DNA of 64,000 nt from Sclerodactyla briareus (taxonomy: Eukaryota > Echinodermata > Holothuroidea > Dendrochirotida > Sclerodactylidae): NCBI GenBank assembly GCA_026419785.1, contig JAODTK010002832.1, forward strand, positions 62,001-126,000, written 5' to 3'. Shown piece by piece: positions 12,013 through 22,830 of this stretch. The notes below the pieces were generated by a model. That model was given only the letters and a program-made list of their open reading frames with translations. It ran no database searches and was not told where the DNA came from. The translations under genes and the position numbers were made by a program. Within the stretch, counting starts at the first letter, position 1, and each line of letters begins with the position of its first letter.

Positions 12013-13828
12013 CTGAAAATTGGAGTAGAAAAACAATTATTACAAGACGTGCTACCACATGCCAATCTTGAGGAGCCTCAAATTACAGCACATTTCGGCA
12101 GCAGTAAATCATGTAGGTAAACATTTTTCATTTGTTCCAATTCCATTGATACATTTCGCTAATGGTCATGTGATAGATTTCCTCCAATCCACCAGCACTA
12201 GTGAACTCTCTATTCACTAGTGCATATCAGAAATCCACAGCCCAAAGGTTGAGATTCTAGCATGTTTTTCATTGACTGGAGGATTTGTACGTCATCATGA
12301 GGGAGAACATCGCGAGAGCTTTTCGTGGACTCCACACAGTGTTACTGTAGTTTTGCACCATGAAGTAACAATACAAATGTTGATATTTAGTAATAAATGA
12401 CTGTGGTTCCTCTTCCATATCATGTGAAGTTTTTATTTAGGTCCCAACCATCATTCATTCATAAGGGGGATTCCATAAATTAATCTTTTGCTCTGACTTG
12501 TGTTACAAAGGTTCCTGTGATGGCCCCCTGACGTTACAGGGAGTATTTTGTGACAGCAGACAAGGTACAACATTGAGCAGTCAGTATACCCATATGACTT
12601 TTGTCACATTAGTATTATCAGTATTACGTAGCTATGACACAGCTTATATATAAGGTCTCTCATTTGGATGCATTCCAATGTTATTATGGGGTGGGCATGA
12701 TAATGTGGGGGGAGGGGGAGGATACAGGTTAGTCATGGGCAACCTACAGCCTACAAGAATCAACAATGGTACCAATGGTGCTGTGGATCAAACCACCCAA
12801 ATGCACCATTACGAATGTACTGAATTATGTGATAAAGGTTCAATATCATGAGGCAAGAAGGCAGTTTAAAACAATGGGACTATTGTGCCTATGTAATGGA
12901 CTATTGAGTATTGACATTGATCCCTTGGCCAAAGATGTCTCAGCAGTCAATAAACATTCCACATGATGGGTCCCAGGGCCCACACTGGCCCTTGGGTCCT
13001 GAATACCTGGGCAACGCCCAAAGGTACGGCTATCAGACCATCATTCTGATCGAACATCGGCACTGTGCAACAGAATTTATAGGAGATTTTTGCAGTACTT
13101 CATATAAACTGGGGCACTGGGCCCAAAATCCCCAAATAGCCTTCTACCCGAGGAACTTTCTTTACATATGTAACTTTGAAGAAAATCATTAAAGATTGTG
13201 GGAAGAGATAAATTTCAGTACCATGTGTGAAATTTCATGAAATGGGCCCTCTGGCCCAAGTGGGACCTTGGACAAAAATTCTGAACATCCCGAAGGTACA
13301 GCGTTGATGTGTTGGACCATCATTATGACTGAACATGAGCGCTGTGCACCACGATTTGTGGGAGGAGATACATTTTGGAAGTTAATGGAGCAATGGCTCG
13401 TAAGGAACAACCCTGTGCACTCTGACAAGCATCAATTCAGTATTTACTACATAGGTAGCCTTTGTACAAACTAGACCAACTATTTTGTCAATAAACAATT
13501 GTACTACCAGGCTTCGCGGTGAACATTGTAGATTATTCTCCTTTTTTGCCGAGTGATCAATGAGTGGAATAGCACCTCTGCACTTGTGTGGTCTTCAATG
13601 CCTTCAAGAACAGATCTTGACTTTTTTCAGGAATGGTGGGAGGATTCTTTGATTTAAGTTTTTCTTCTTGTTGGGTTGTTACAGTGCTGTTCGTGAGGAT
13701 TCAGTTCCTTGTTGACACTTTCCCACTAAACTAAATTGGCAGGGAATACCTCAAGACTATTCTAATATTGAGGAGTTTCCCATGTAGAATCATTCCCATT
13801 TGAATGGAATTTGTTTAGTGGTCCAAAC
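12013..13828 (-). other. Cathepsin intron 4, with dispersed repeats
   Basis: Intron between exons 4 and 5, donor AG|GTTTGG and acceptor TTTTCAG. About 12760-13480 holds two units of a GGGCCC-rich dispersed repeat with the phrase AAGGCAGTTT, also at 14780-15400, 19900-20420 and 30280-30420. A perfect 10 bp stem with a 7-base loop lies at 12196-12222 (CACTAGTGAA / TTCACTAGTG). Confidence 0.65.
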
Positions 13829-14102
13829 CTGTTCTTGACGATCAGTGTCGCTGCCAGAGTCATGTCTGTTCCATACCCAACAACAAGGACTCCATGATCG
13901 AGCTCAGTGAGCTCAGGCAGGTTCATTGTACACCCCACTCGAATACAACTGGAAGGACTCATGGCTGGCATCAATGGCAACTGAGATGGAGTCAAACAGT
14001 GGCGCTGGCCTGCTTGAGGGCATCCTCATCACCACTTGTAATGTCCACATAGCCAGAGTCTGTGGCACCAACGTCAGAGGGATTGTACCGGCAGGTGTCG
14101 TC
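13829..14102 (-). CDS. CTSL: Cathepsin L-like exon 4: central mature region with active-site His
   Basis: The acceptor CTGTCTGTCTATTCCCTAG is a textbook pyrimidine tract. The exon opens in phase 0 with DDTCRYNPSDVGATDSGYVD and stays open for 36 codons to ALKQASATV. A small disruption removes the usual GP, then SVAIDASHESFQLYSSGVYN follows. After a second indel the exon reads ELDHGVLVVGYGTD, which carries the catalytic His in the classic DHGVLVVGYG setting. It ends with IVKN and a Ser codon split by the donor AG|GTTTGG, where papain-family genes often have an intron just before the Trp-Gly. At least three single-base losses occur in the last 60 nt. Confidence 0.88.
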
Positions 14103-15401
14103 CTAGGGAATAGACAGACAGGGATATTACTTCCACTAGTTTCAACACGATTGTAGATTGAACAAATGCCCAGTTATGAGATGATCCATCTGCAGCCATT
14201 TTAAATTCTAAAAGTACATCCACCTTCCAATAACTTGTTCAATATGTTAGTAAACATTTTTTTTCCACTTTCAATATGGCAACACATATAATTTAAGATG
14301 CCCGCTATATTGATACATGAACAAGATAATCAATAAATCAGTTACATGGCAACATAATTCAAGAAACTCCTCAGGTTCCTATATTATTATTAGGTATCAA
14401 CAAATTTGAGTGTAAATGTAGGAGACGAAGCATGTTAGGATTTATACAAATGCAAGATGTTAGGACTAGTTTACAAGATACCTGGAGAGCTGATATTCTG
14501 CACTCCATTTGTCCTTTGTTCAACGCTTAATTCAACTACTTCCAGTTTACATCCTCTAATCTGGAGAATTATTGAATCAATCAATTGATATGCATGTCTA
14601 CATCTGCCTGCCCGAATGGAGTTACAATGACCTATTCCCAGTTGTGTAAATGGTAATAATAACTGTTACTTTCCTGACACCTTATTCTTCAGCAATATAA
14701 ATTCTGTGCTTTCCCTCTTCTTTTGAAGTACATTTTGGACATAATTCAATGTGATTTTCCAAAATTTTTCCATGTCCTCCTTTGGGACAACAAAATGTCA
14801 CAATTAATATGTGTTCCAAATGTCCAATCATGAGGCCAGAAGGCAGTTTCAACCTGGCCTATTGTGCCCCTGTAACAAACTTTTGCACCTTGATCTTCAT
14901 ATGGCCAAAGATGCTTTAGCAGTCGAGCTATTAATATGTTCTTCAGTTTGGTCACATCACTCAAAAATGACAAATTGAGAGAGAAAGAGGCAATTTCACA
15001 CAATGGCCTATTTTGTGCTCCTTTATGACCCTTTGACCTTGACCTTCACAAGGTCAAGATGTGCCAAAGGTCCATGACCATCGATTCAAGTTTGATCAAC
15101 ATCTGTCCACAGAATGACCTATGGGTGCCAAAAAGGCATTGGGCCCATATTAGGCCTCATGCCAGAAGTTTGCAAACACCTGTGGGTCACTAATGGGCCC
15201 AAACTAACCTGGGCCCAAAATTCGGAACTCCCCCAATGGCCCAATCTAAACTACCCAGGACCATTAACATGGGGGGTAAAACCTTTAGAAAATCAATTGG
15301 AGCTTGTGGGAGGATAATCTATACAAGTACCATTGTGTGAAAATTTCCTACAATGGGCCCTCGGGCCCAGTGGGACCTTAGACCAAAATCCTGAACACAG
15401 A

Positions 15402-15560
15402 GGCAGATTAGCTCAGTCGCAGAGCTCCGGACTTGCGATCCAAGACGGGTGGAGTTTGAATCCCACAAAAAGGCCGCGCGGCTTTTTTCGTAGTGCCCTT
15501 GGACAAGGCATGTCTCCTCAAACTGTCTCACGTTACCACGGTGTCAATGCGAATCGCCCC
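15402..15560 (+). mobile_element. tRNA-derived SINE, family S-A copy 1
   Basis: A tRNA-like head at 15402-15466 has an A box in TTAGCTCAGTCGCAGAGCTC and a B box GTTTGAATCC at 15454-15463. The middle reads like a degraded anticodon arm with loop CTTGCGA. The body continues with a central phrase CCCTTGGACAAGGCATGTC. A minus-strand relative at 53445-53652 shares both head and body. At its 3' side it abuts a 5' piece of the TGTCTCGCCTG family (15550-15630). Mismatches in the D and T arms, and the SINE body, argue against a working tRNA gene. Confidence 0.65.
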
Positions 15561-16099
15561 CAGTGTTCGCCTGGTTTGCGCTATCAGCTGATTTTCTTCT
15601 TTAGTCACCATGCAAACAATACAGGCATTCCTATGTTGCTTTAATATCCCAATACCTCTTAAATATTTCAACATCATTGTCCATCATGACTACAACCCCT
15701 ACAACCCCTTGATCCTACTACTCTGTAACACCCCTCCCATTATAAACCAATACTACTGAGTTATAGTTCCTCAGATTACGGTATTGTCCAAACAATGTAA
15801 ATGGACCCTAAATCTAATAAAGTTTATCCTATATATCGTCAAAGAGTATGACCTTTATACATCTACTACTCTTCCATCACTCCCTATGGAGTTCACACCC
15901 CCCCCGCTCACCATCCCATGTCCTAGAGTGGAATATGCATCTAATTAGGCTTTCCTGGCCGGAGTTTCCAAGGCCTAACTTGGCTGAAGGCTATGATGAT
16001 ACAAGGGAGTTACCCTCCCGCCCCCCCATCTCACACCCCATGAGCTACTGCGGTGTCACCTGACACCATTCATCTTGAATAGTTCCTGGGAGTAGTAAA

Positions 16100-19000
16100 A
16101 CAAATGACTAGATGTTTTACTTTATATGGTCATTGGTAGGGGCCCAAAGAGGTTATGACAGGCTGATGTGAACCTCAAGGTAAAAAGGCAGGTTTCGACA
16201 ATGGATGCATCTCTGTCTGTCACAAGATGGAGACTACGAGTTAAGATGAATGTGGAAATAACTGCCTGAGGGGTTTAAATGAGAAAACATTTTGTTAATT
16301 GATAGCATGCTCTAATAGTGATTTCAGCATCATGCTGGTCATCTAGGGTGCCCCAAGACTAAACCATTCTTAAAATCGTAGCGTACAGTCTCTGGAACTT
16401 GTTGCAGGAAATGTTATTTGACCGTTTTTGGTCCATATGACTTTGATGACATCACGGTTTTTATGAACAAAGTACAGTCCGATCGAAGCGGGGTTGGTCC
16501 TCCCCAAAAGCACACAAAGGTCTATCACTATCCAAATAACCGCATTTTATTCTACCATTTATTCAAGACTCACCGTTGACCACATACCAAACCCGACATA
16601 GGTCAAATTGAGTCAGAGGTCACACACACAAATGCAATCAACAATTTATCAACAAATGGTGGAACCTTCCAGCCTTCAAGAATATTCAATTCTCCGATTC
16701 TGGCCAGAAAACAGCTTTTTTGGACCCCTAATGTCTTGAATGACCTAATGACATGGCATTTCTTATGAAAATTGCAACTCGCCATTGATACCTCCACTTA
16801 GGAGCATTTTGCTTCTTATGAAACATGCCCAGTGCTATGCCAAAAGTACTAAATCCAGTTTTTTACCCCTACGTGACCTTTGATGACGCTTCAATGACAT
16901 GACGGTTTTTATAAAAATGTTACTTACTCTCTATGTTATGCATCCACTGCTAGAAGCATATTGTCATCCAATGAACACGCCTAATGTTATTGCGAAAAGT
17001 TTTAAATTAAACTTTGACCCCTTGTAAATTACCAAAGTATGCGTAAGATCGAAGCGGGAGTTTGGTTTCCCTTCCTCCATGAAGCACACAAAGGTCCTAT
17101 CACATATCCAAAAATAACTAGTTTTCTATTTTTTTTTTGCCGTAACACTCCTTAAAATAGCACATTTAATTTTCAAGACTCAACCTTTAACCACAATGCC
17201 ACCTGACAGAGGTCAAGTGAGGTCAGAGGTCCACACAAATGGCAGATCAACAATTATATCACAATGGTGAACGTCCACAGCCTTCACAGAAATTATTCAA
17301 TTTTCCGATTAAGGACAGAAAACAGTTTTTTGACCCCTAAGTGACCTTTAATGACATTGCACTTTTTATGAAATTGTAACTCCTCCATGTGATACATCCA
17401 CTCCTAGGAGCACTTTTTGCATTTCGATTACATGCCCAGTGCTATTGCCAAAAAAGGTACTAAAATCGTTTTTTACTCCCTACGGACCTTTGATGACCTT
17501 TTAACTACTGAACCGTTTTTCGAAAATTGTTACTCTCCATGTTATGCATCCACTCCTAGAAGCTATTGCATTCCAATGAACACGCCAACCTTTATGGCAA
17601 AAAGGTTATAAAATTGAACTTTAACCCTTGTAACTACCAAAGTAAGTGTCGATCGAAGCGGGAGTTGGTTTTCCTCCATGCAGCACACAAGGTCTATCAC
17701 ATATCCGAAATACCAGTTTCTATTTTTTGCCCGTACCTCTTAAATAAGCACATTTATTCAAGACTCAACCTTTACAAACCACATGACGCACTTACAGAGG
17801 TCTTAATTGGGTCATAGTTTCACCACATGCAGGTCAACATTTATCCCATGGTGAACCTTCCAACCTCACATATATTCAATTCTTCTCTCGATGTATGGCC
17901 AGAAAACATTTTTTGACCCCTATTAAGTGACCTTGAATGACCTTTAATGACTGGCAGTTTTTTATTAAAATTGTAACTCGCCATGTGATACATTCACTCC
18001 TAGGAGCCTTTGCATTCTGATGAACATGTGCCATTGCTATTGCCAAAAATGTACTAAAATTCAGCTTTTTACCCCTACGTGACCTTTGATGAACCTTTAA
18101 ATGACATCAGGTTTTTATAAAATTGTACTTTCCATGTGATGCATCCACCTCCTAGAAGCATATTGCATTCCCATGAACAGCCCTTTTATTGCGAAAAGGT
18201 ATAAAATTGAACTTTGACCCCTTGGAACTACCACTTAAGTAACCGATCGAAGCGGGAGTTGGTTTTCCTCCTGAAGCGCACACAAAGGTCTATCCACTAT
18301 CCAAAATGACCAGTTTCATTTTTTTTTATCCATAACTCTTAAATACGCACATTTATTCAGATCAACCTTTAACAAATTAACACCTGAGCAGAAGGTCCAA
18401 TTGTGAGGTCAGAGGTCCACACATGCAGGTCAACAATTATATCACAATGGTGAACCTTCCACAGCCTTCACAGAATTCAATTCTCCGATTATGGCCAGAA
18501 AACAGTTTTTGTGACACACCCTACGTGACCTTGAATGACTTTAGTGACTGGAGTTTTTTCTGAAAATTGAACTCTCCATGTTGATACATCCACTCCTAGC
18601 CTAGGAGCATTTTGCATGCTGATTAACATGCCCTGCTCTTGCATAAAAAGTACTAAAATCAGTTTTTTTTCACCCTACGTTGAACCTTTGAGACCTTTAA
18701 TTACCTGACGGTTTTTATAAAATATTGTTACTCTCCATGTGATCATCCACTCCTAGAAGCATATTGCATTCATGAACAACCACACTCCCATGTTATTGCA
18801 AAAAGCTATTAAATTAAACTTTGACCCCTTGTACCTACCAAGTAAGTTCTCGATCGAGCGGGGAGTTGGTCCTCCTCATAATCACACAAATGTCTATCAC
18901 ATATCCGAAAATAACCATTCTATTTTTTTTGCCGGTACCTCCTCTCCTTAATAACACATTTATTCAGGACTCAAACCTTTCACCACATACCACCCGACAG

Positions 19001-19140
19001 AGGTCAAATGGGTCAGAGGTCCCACACATGCAGTCACAATTATATCACAATGGTGAACCTTCCAGCCTTCATGGATATCATTCTCCGATTAGGGCCAGAA
19101 CAGTTTTTTTGACCCCTAAGGACCTTGAATGACAGATTAT
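16100..19140 (+). repeat. Satellite-like tandem array, monomer about 600 bp, forward
   Basis: The landmark CGATCGAAGCGGGAGTTGG, with small changes, recurs at about 16480, 17048, 17651, 18244 and 18851, spacing 568 to 607 bp. Each monomer contains two related sub-blocks about 150 bp apart, with CACTCCTAGGAGCA and CACTCCTAGAAGCA, and repeated GACCTTTGATGACC phrases. Copies differ by many short indels. The array lies wholly inside cathepsin intron 3. An inverted relative is at 47430-49030. Confidence 0.8.
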
Positions 19141-19638
19141 TATCATGAAATGACTCGGCGCCCTTTTCCTACTGTAAAATTCATTGGGACTATAGATAAC
19201 CCCTCTCCACCAAGTTTCGTCAACCCAACAACTTTCAAAATCTCGCAGAGATTAGGCAAATTAGACTACTTAATTACATAATCATGCCAGAATCTGTCGA
19301 TTCGTGTACTCTCATCGTTGTTTATATACCCTGAACGGCATCACCAATCATCTACCATCAGAGATCTCTTGTACAATCCGCTTCCATCCAATTTTCATTA
19401 ATATGCAAATTATGCAATGATATGGTCTTTTTGGACGAAAAGTGGATGCACATCGGCAACGCCTTCACCGCGCACCTCCCAAGAAGGTCCCAGATGATGG
19501 CTTCCACGGTTCAGGGATATCTAACCGCACATCTGCACGGACAGACAGACGGACGGTTGGACGGACAGACAGACAGACACACAAAAAAGTGCCACTCTGT
19601 CTCCTCCCTTGACTGGAAGAACAAAGTCAGGCGAGACA
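19140..19638. mobile_element. 3' part of a TGTCTCGCCTG-family element
   Basis: It ends with CAGGCGAGACA at 19628-19638 and contains the family's CACCAAGTTTCG and ATGCAAATTATGCAA phrases. The 5' terminus is missing; the satellite array runs into it. A short GGACAGAC microsatellite lies at about 19538-19585. Confidence 0.5.
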
Positions 19639-19789
19639 AATGGTGATCTTGTCCCGGTGACTTGTGATTAGTAGGCGTGCCTCATATGTGGCTGCACCCC
19701 ATTGGGAAATTCCCCCGGGGGACAGATGATGTGGCCACTGAAATGGTGTGTAAGGAGTGAACAAGAAAGAGATGTGGTACTATATAAAT

Positions 19790-19885
19790 ACAGGTTGACA
19801 TTCACTGATTGATCAGGATAATATCATGAAGCGCTTTGATCACGTCGAAAGCCTATATAAGCACTAGATAGTATTATTATTACTG
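19790..19885 (+). repeat. Probable retroposon 3' tail
   Basis: The sequence GAAGCGCTTTGATCA, then CCTATATAAGCAC, then a (TATT)-type run ending TATTATTATTAC has the layout of L2/CR1-type LINE and SINE 3' ends (AAGCGCTxTATAAA plus an AT-rich repeat). No coding part is recognised upstream. Confidence 0.4.
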
Positions 19886-19899
19886 AACACCCCGAGGTT

Positions 19900-20430
19900 G
19901 GCTGTTAGACCACCATTATGACTGAATAGCAGTACGGTTCGCCGAAATTTGGAGAAGCCTTTTTGCGTTATTTCCACCTGATGGGCCCCAGGGCCCACCT
20001 TGGGGGGCCTTGGGCCCCCCCTGAATTTCTGGGCACCCTGAAGGTACAGCTATTAATCCATCAATTTGGATCGGCATCATCCGCACTGTTCAAAAAATTT
20101 GTAGGGTTCAAAATTTTGCAGTATTTTTATATATGGGCCCTAGGCCCAAACTTGGCCCTGGGCCCAAAACACACCCCAATGGCCCTCTACCCACGGCTCA
20201 TTACATGTAACTTTAAGAAAATCCATTGAAGCATGTTTGGAGGAATGCCTTTCAATACCATTGGTGTGGAATTTCAATAATGGGGCCCTTGGCCAAAAAT
20301 TCCTGAACTCTCCCGCAGTTTCTGGCTGTTGTTTGCACTAACAGCCTATCTTGCCCCCTTTAAAAGAAACTTTAACCTTGACCTCCACAAAGTCAAACAT
20401 GTCCCCTGGTTCAATGAACATTCCAAGTTT
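19900..20430. repeat. GGGCCC-rich dispersed repeat
   Basis: Contains the phrases CAGGGCCCACCTTGG, CCCTGAAGGTACAGC and TTACATGTAACTTTAAGAAA, which recur at about 12960-13480 and 15180-15400. No coding sequence is visible. Confidence 0.55.
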
Positions 20431-20454
20431 GGTCACATCCATCCAGAACTAAAA

Positions 20455-21315
20455 ATGTGTAGGCGGGTAATCTGCCCACGTGTATATCCCCACTTTTGAG
20501 CAAATCATTGGGAAGAAGTTCCTAACACCCCATAAAGACCCCCATTTTGGTCATAACCAAGACACTCTTTCATCCAACCAAGTTTTGTTGTATTCCATGT
20601 CTGTTAATAGGCCATGAATTGCAAAGTTTGGACAGCATGATGGCTTTGACATGACTTCTAACAAATGTACCCCCCATCCACCAAGTTTCGTTCAAATCTC
20701 CAGAAGTTTTTTTGTGGAATTCGCATAAATTTTCCAAGTGCATCACACCCGACCTTCGATACCTTGAAATGACCTCCACATTTTTGGATCAACTATAGTT
20801 GTTTCCCACCAAGTTCGTTCAAATCTGAAGTTTGAAAAATCGCAAAAATTCGCAAATGACCTTTGATGACTTGAAAGACCTCCACCATTTTTTCGGGACA
20901 ACTATACTCCCTCCCACCCCAATTTCGTTCAAATCCACTAACTTGAAAATTCAGCGAAAATAATGCAAATTAGCGGCCCCCCACATTGCAGGATGCCCAC
21001 TTCCGATCATCCGGGTTTCACTAGGGCGGACAGTGTACCAGTTTCAGATCATCGGCAAAAGCATTAGAGTTATTGCGCTAACGGGAAATCTCGAATCATG
21101 GAATTATGCAATTAGCCGGAACCCGTTCTGTGGCGACGCCCACTTTCAACTCATCCGAGATTTCACTGAATAGGGTGAACATGTGTGCCCAAGTTTCTGC
21201 TCAAACTGACAAAGTGTTGGAGAGTTATTGCGGCTAACAAGAAACGCGGCGGACGCGGCTGACGCGGCGGAGACGGCGAGCCCAAAAAACATAATATCCC
21301 CGAATTGGGGATATA
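20455..21315. mobile_element. ATATCCCC-family element M2
   Basis: It opens with GGCGGGTAATCTGCCCACG then TGTATATCCCC, and closes with the hairpin ATATCCCCGAATTGGGGATAT at 21294-21314. The middle holds two or three diverged blocks with CACCAAGTTTCGTTCAAATC and GACCTTTGATGACC. It is related to elements at 3121, 33671 and 42820. Confidence 0.55.
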
Positions 21316-21841
21316 ATGACTGGTTTGGGTGCCAAAAGGCAATTGTTGCACATTGATAGAGTAGATAGATAGAGTGACTGCAGATTCCTAATAGCTCCCC
21401 GCATAGGCAGGATTTGAACTCAGCACGCTTCAAATTCTCTACGACAAACGTTTGTCAAAAATTTGCAGGGGTCCAGGAGCATGTATTGTCGTGCCTCCAC
21501 AGGGTCATAACAGTTGTCAGGAAATTCTAGGCAAAATGATTGACACCTGCTGCACTCCACACATATCTCGTAGCCTAAGAGAAGCTGTCAGCGAAATGTT
21601 ATCATGTCCCATGAAAACCACAAGTACTTGTGGATGATTTGTTATCTCAGACAGTCAAATCCTTTGTAAGCTCTCTGAAGAACTAAACGGCACAAACTTC
21701 AGCCTATGAGAGTCAGCACAAGGACACAGCGATGAGCAAAACATATGCGAATGTTTAGGAATAAGATACTTTCGGAATGGTGAGCTTCTGATTTTCAAAT
21801 CCTCACAAATCCCGTGAATGTACTGTGAAAATAATCTCCAC

Positions 21842-22057
21842 CTGTGCTTCATAAGGAGAGCTGGTTCCTCTGTTCGATACCTTTGTTTTCTTGCTGTATT
21901 GAAGTTGCTTGGTCTGAGACCACCCTCACAGCCATTGTGCCCGTATGAGGTAGAGCGTCTACAAGGTTCTGTCACTCAGGCTGGTCAGGGGCCGAAGAAC
22001 GGAGTGTTGAACTCCCGGGCACCGGTAGTACTGCGCCCAGCAGGAACCACACTGACC
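21842..22057 (-). CDS. CTSL: Cathepsin L-like exon 3: catalytic Cys region
   Basis: The acceptor is TTCCACAACACAG. The exon opens in phase 0 with GQCGSCWA, the papain-family active-site block with its nucleophilic Cys. A small deletion then removes the usual Phe. LTSLSDRTL corresponds to the family's SLSEQNLVDC stretch. SYGHNGCEGGL is the conserved GNxGCxGG motif, followed by a garbled DxAFxYxxENKGI segment. The exon ends, after correcting one base, at a PYEAQ block with donor CAG|GTGGAG. Several small indels break the raw frame. Confidence 0.88.
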
Positions 22058-22681
22058 CTGTGTTGTGGAATAAAACATCAAAATAAAGATAACTGCGAAT
22101 TGGACCGCTGATTCTAATCTAAAAATAAGACTTAGCCCATCCCATATGAACAGTGAGAAAGAGAAGTCCTAAGACAGGAATGGTACTGCTAATAAGGAGG
22201 TTCCCGTGGGAAGAATTGTCTAATAGGATTGCCAGCTACAGTTCTCTACACAAACGATAAACGCACTGGTACGGTGGTCCGTTGGGGAAAAAAAATCATT
22301 TCAGCTAGCAGGAAAGCTATCGGGTCTACACCTGGTTTTAAATTCCTGAATGAACATTGGTCAATCATCACATGAAAAATCTCAATAGGCCAGCCCGGGA
22401 GAAACTGTTCACCCTTTCTGAAAAGTGTTTGAGTTGATTTTTTTTTTGACTGAATTGATCAACCCTAGAGCCACTTTTGGACTGCATGGACTGATCAATC
22501 CCCATGTTAGTGATATTACATAATTTTATCCCCTGATCCTTTGGCCTCACTCCTCCCGCCAGCATGTAACCTTGCAAATTTTCCATGTGGCTGAGTGTTT
22601 AATAGTCTTTTGTGTGTTCAAGATGTGAGGACAAAATACTTCTAGGCTACCGTACTTCTAGCCTGGGACTAGCAATTCCAC

Positions 22682-22830
22682 CTGATCCTTTACAGGAGTG
22701 ACGTAGCCCTTCTCTCTCCAGTCAACTGCATCAGGGATCTCTATCGCTGTACGCAGGCACTTTGCACCCTTCCTTTGCGAGGCATCAAAGTTCTTCAGTC
22801 CATTCATCATTTGAACAACTCCTTATTTTC
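22682..22830 (-). CDS. CTSL: Cathepsin L-like exon 2: end of propeptide and mature N terminus
   Basis: The acceptor CCGATCCAG precedes ENKE. After one missing base, 43 codons are open from QMMNGLKNFDASQRKG to the donor. The mature enzyme begins around IPDAVDWREKGYVTPVKDQ, the hallmark cathepsin L start, which ends exactly at donor CAG|GTGGAA. The next exon supplies GQCGSCW, so the junction is phase 0 as in many cathepsin L genes. Confidence 0.9.

Larger units (their letters stand above)
14103..21841 (-). other. Cathepsin intron 3, 7.7 kb, packed with repeats
   Basis: Intron between exons 3 and 4, donor CAG|GTGGAG and acceptor CCCTAG. It contains a GGGCCC-rich repeat (14780-15400), a tRNA-derived SINE (15402), the ~600 bp satellite array (16.1-19.1 kb), the 3' part of a TIR element (19.14-19.64 kb) and an ATATCCCC-family element (20.46-21.3 kb). 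No further exon is needed: exon 3 ends at YEAQ and exon 4 starts at DDTCRYNP, which are adjacent in the family. Confidence 0.75.

Noticed and set aside
15402..15466. Functional tRNA gene
   Set aside because: A and B boxes are present but the arms mispair and a SINE body follows; a relative at 53445 has the same body.
21340..21440. Isolated B-box-like GAGTTCAAATCCTG on the minus strand as a SINE
   Set aside because: No convincing A box or shared body.
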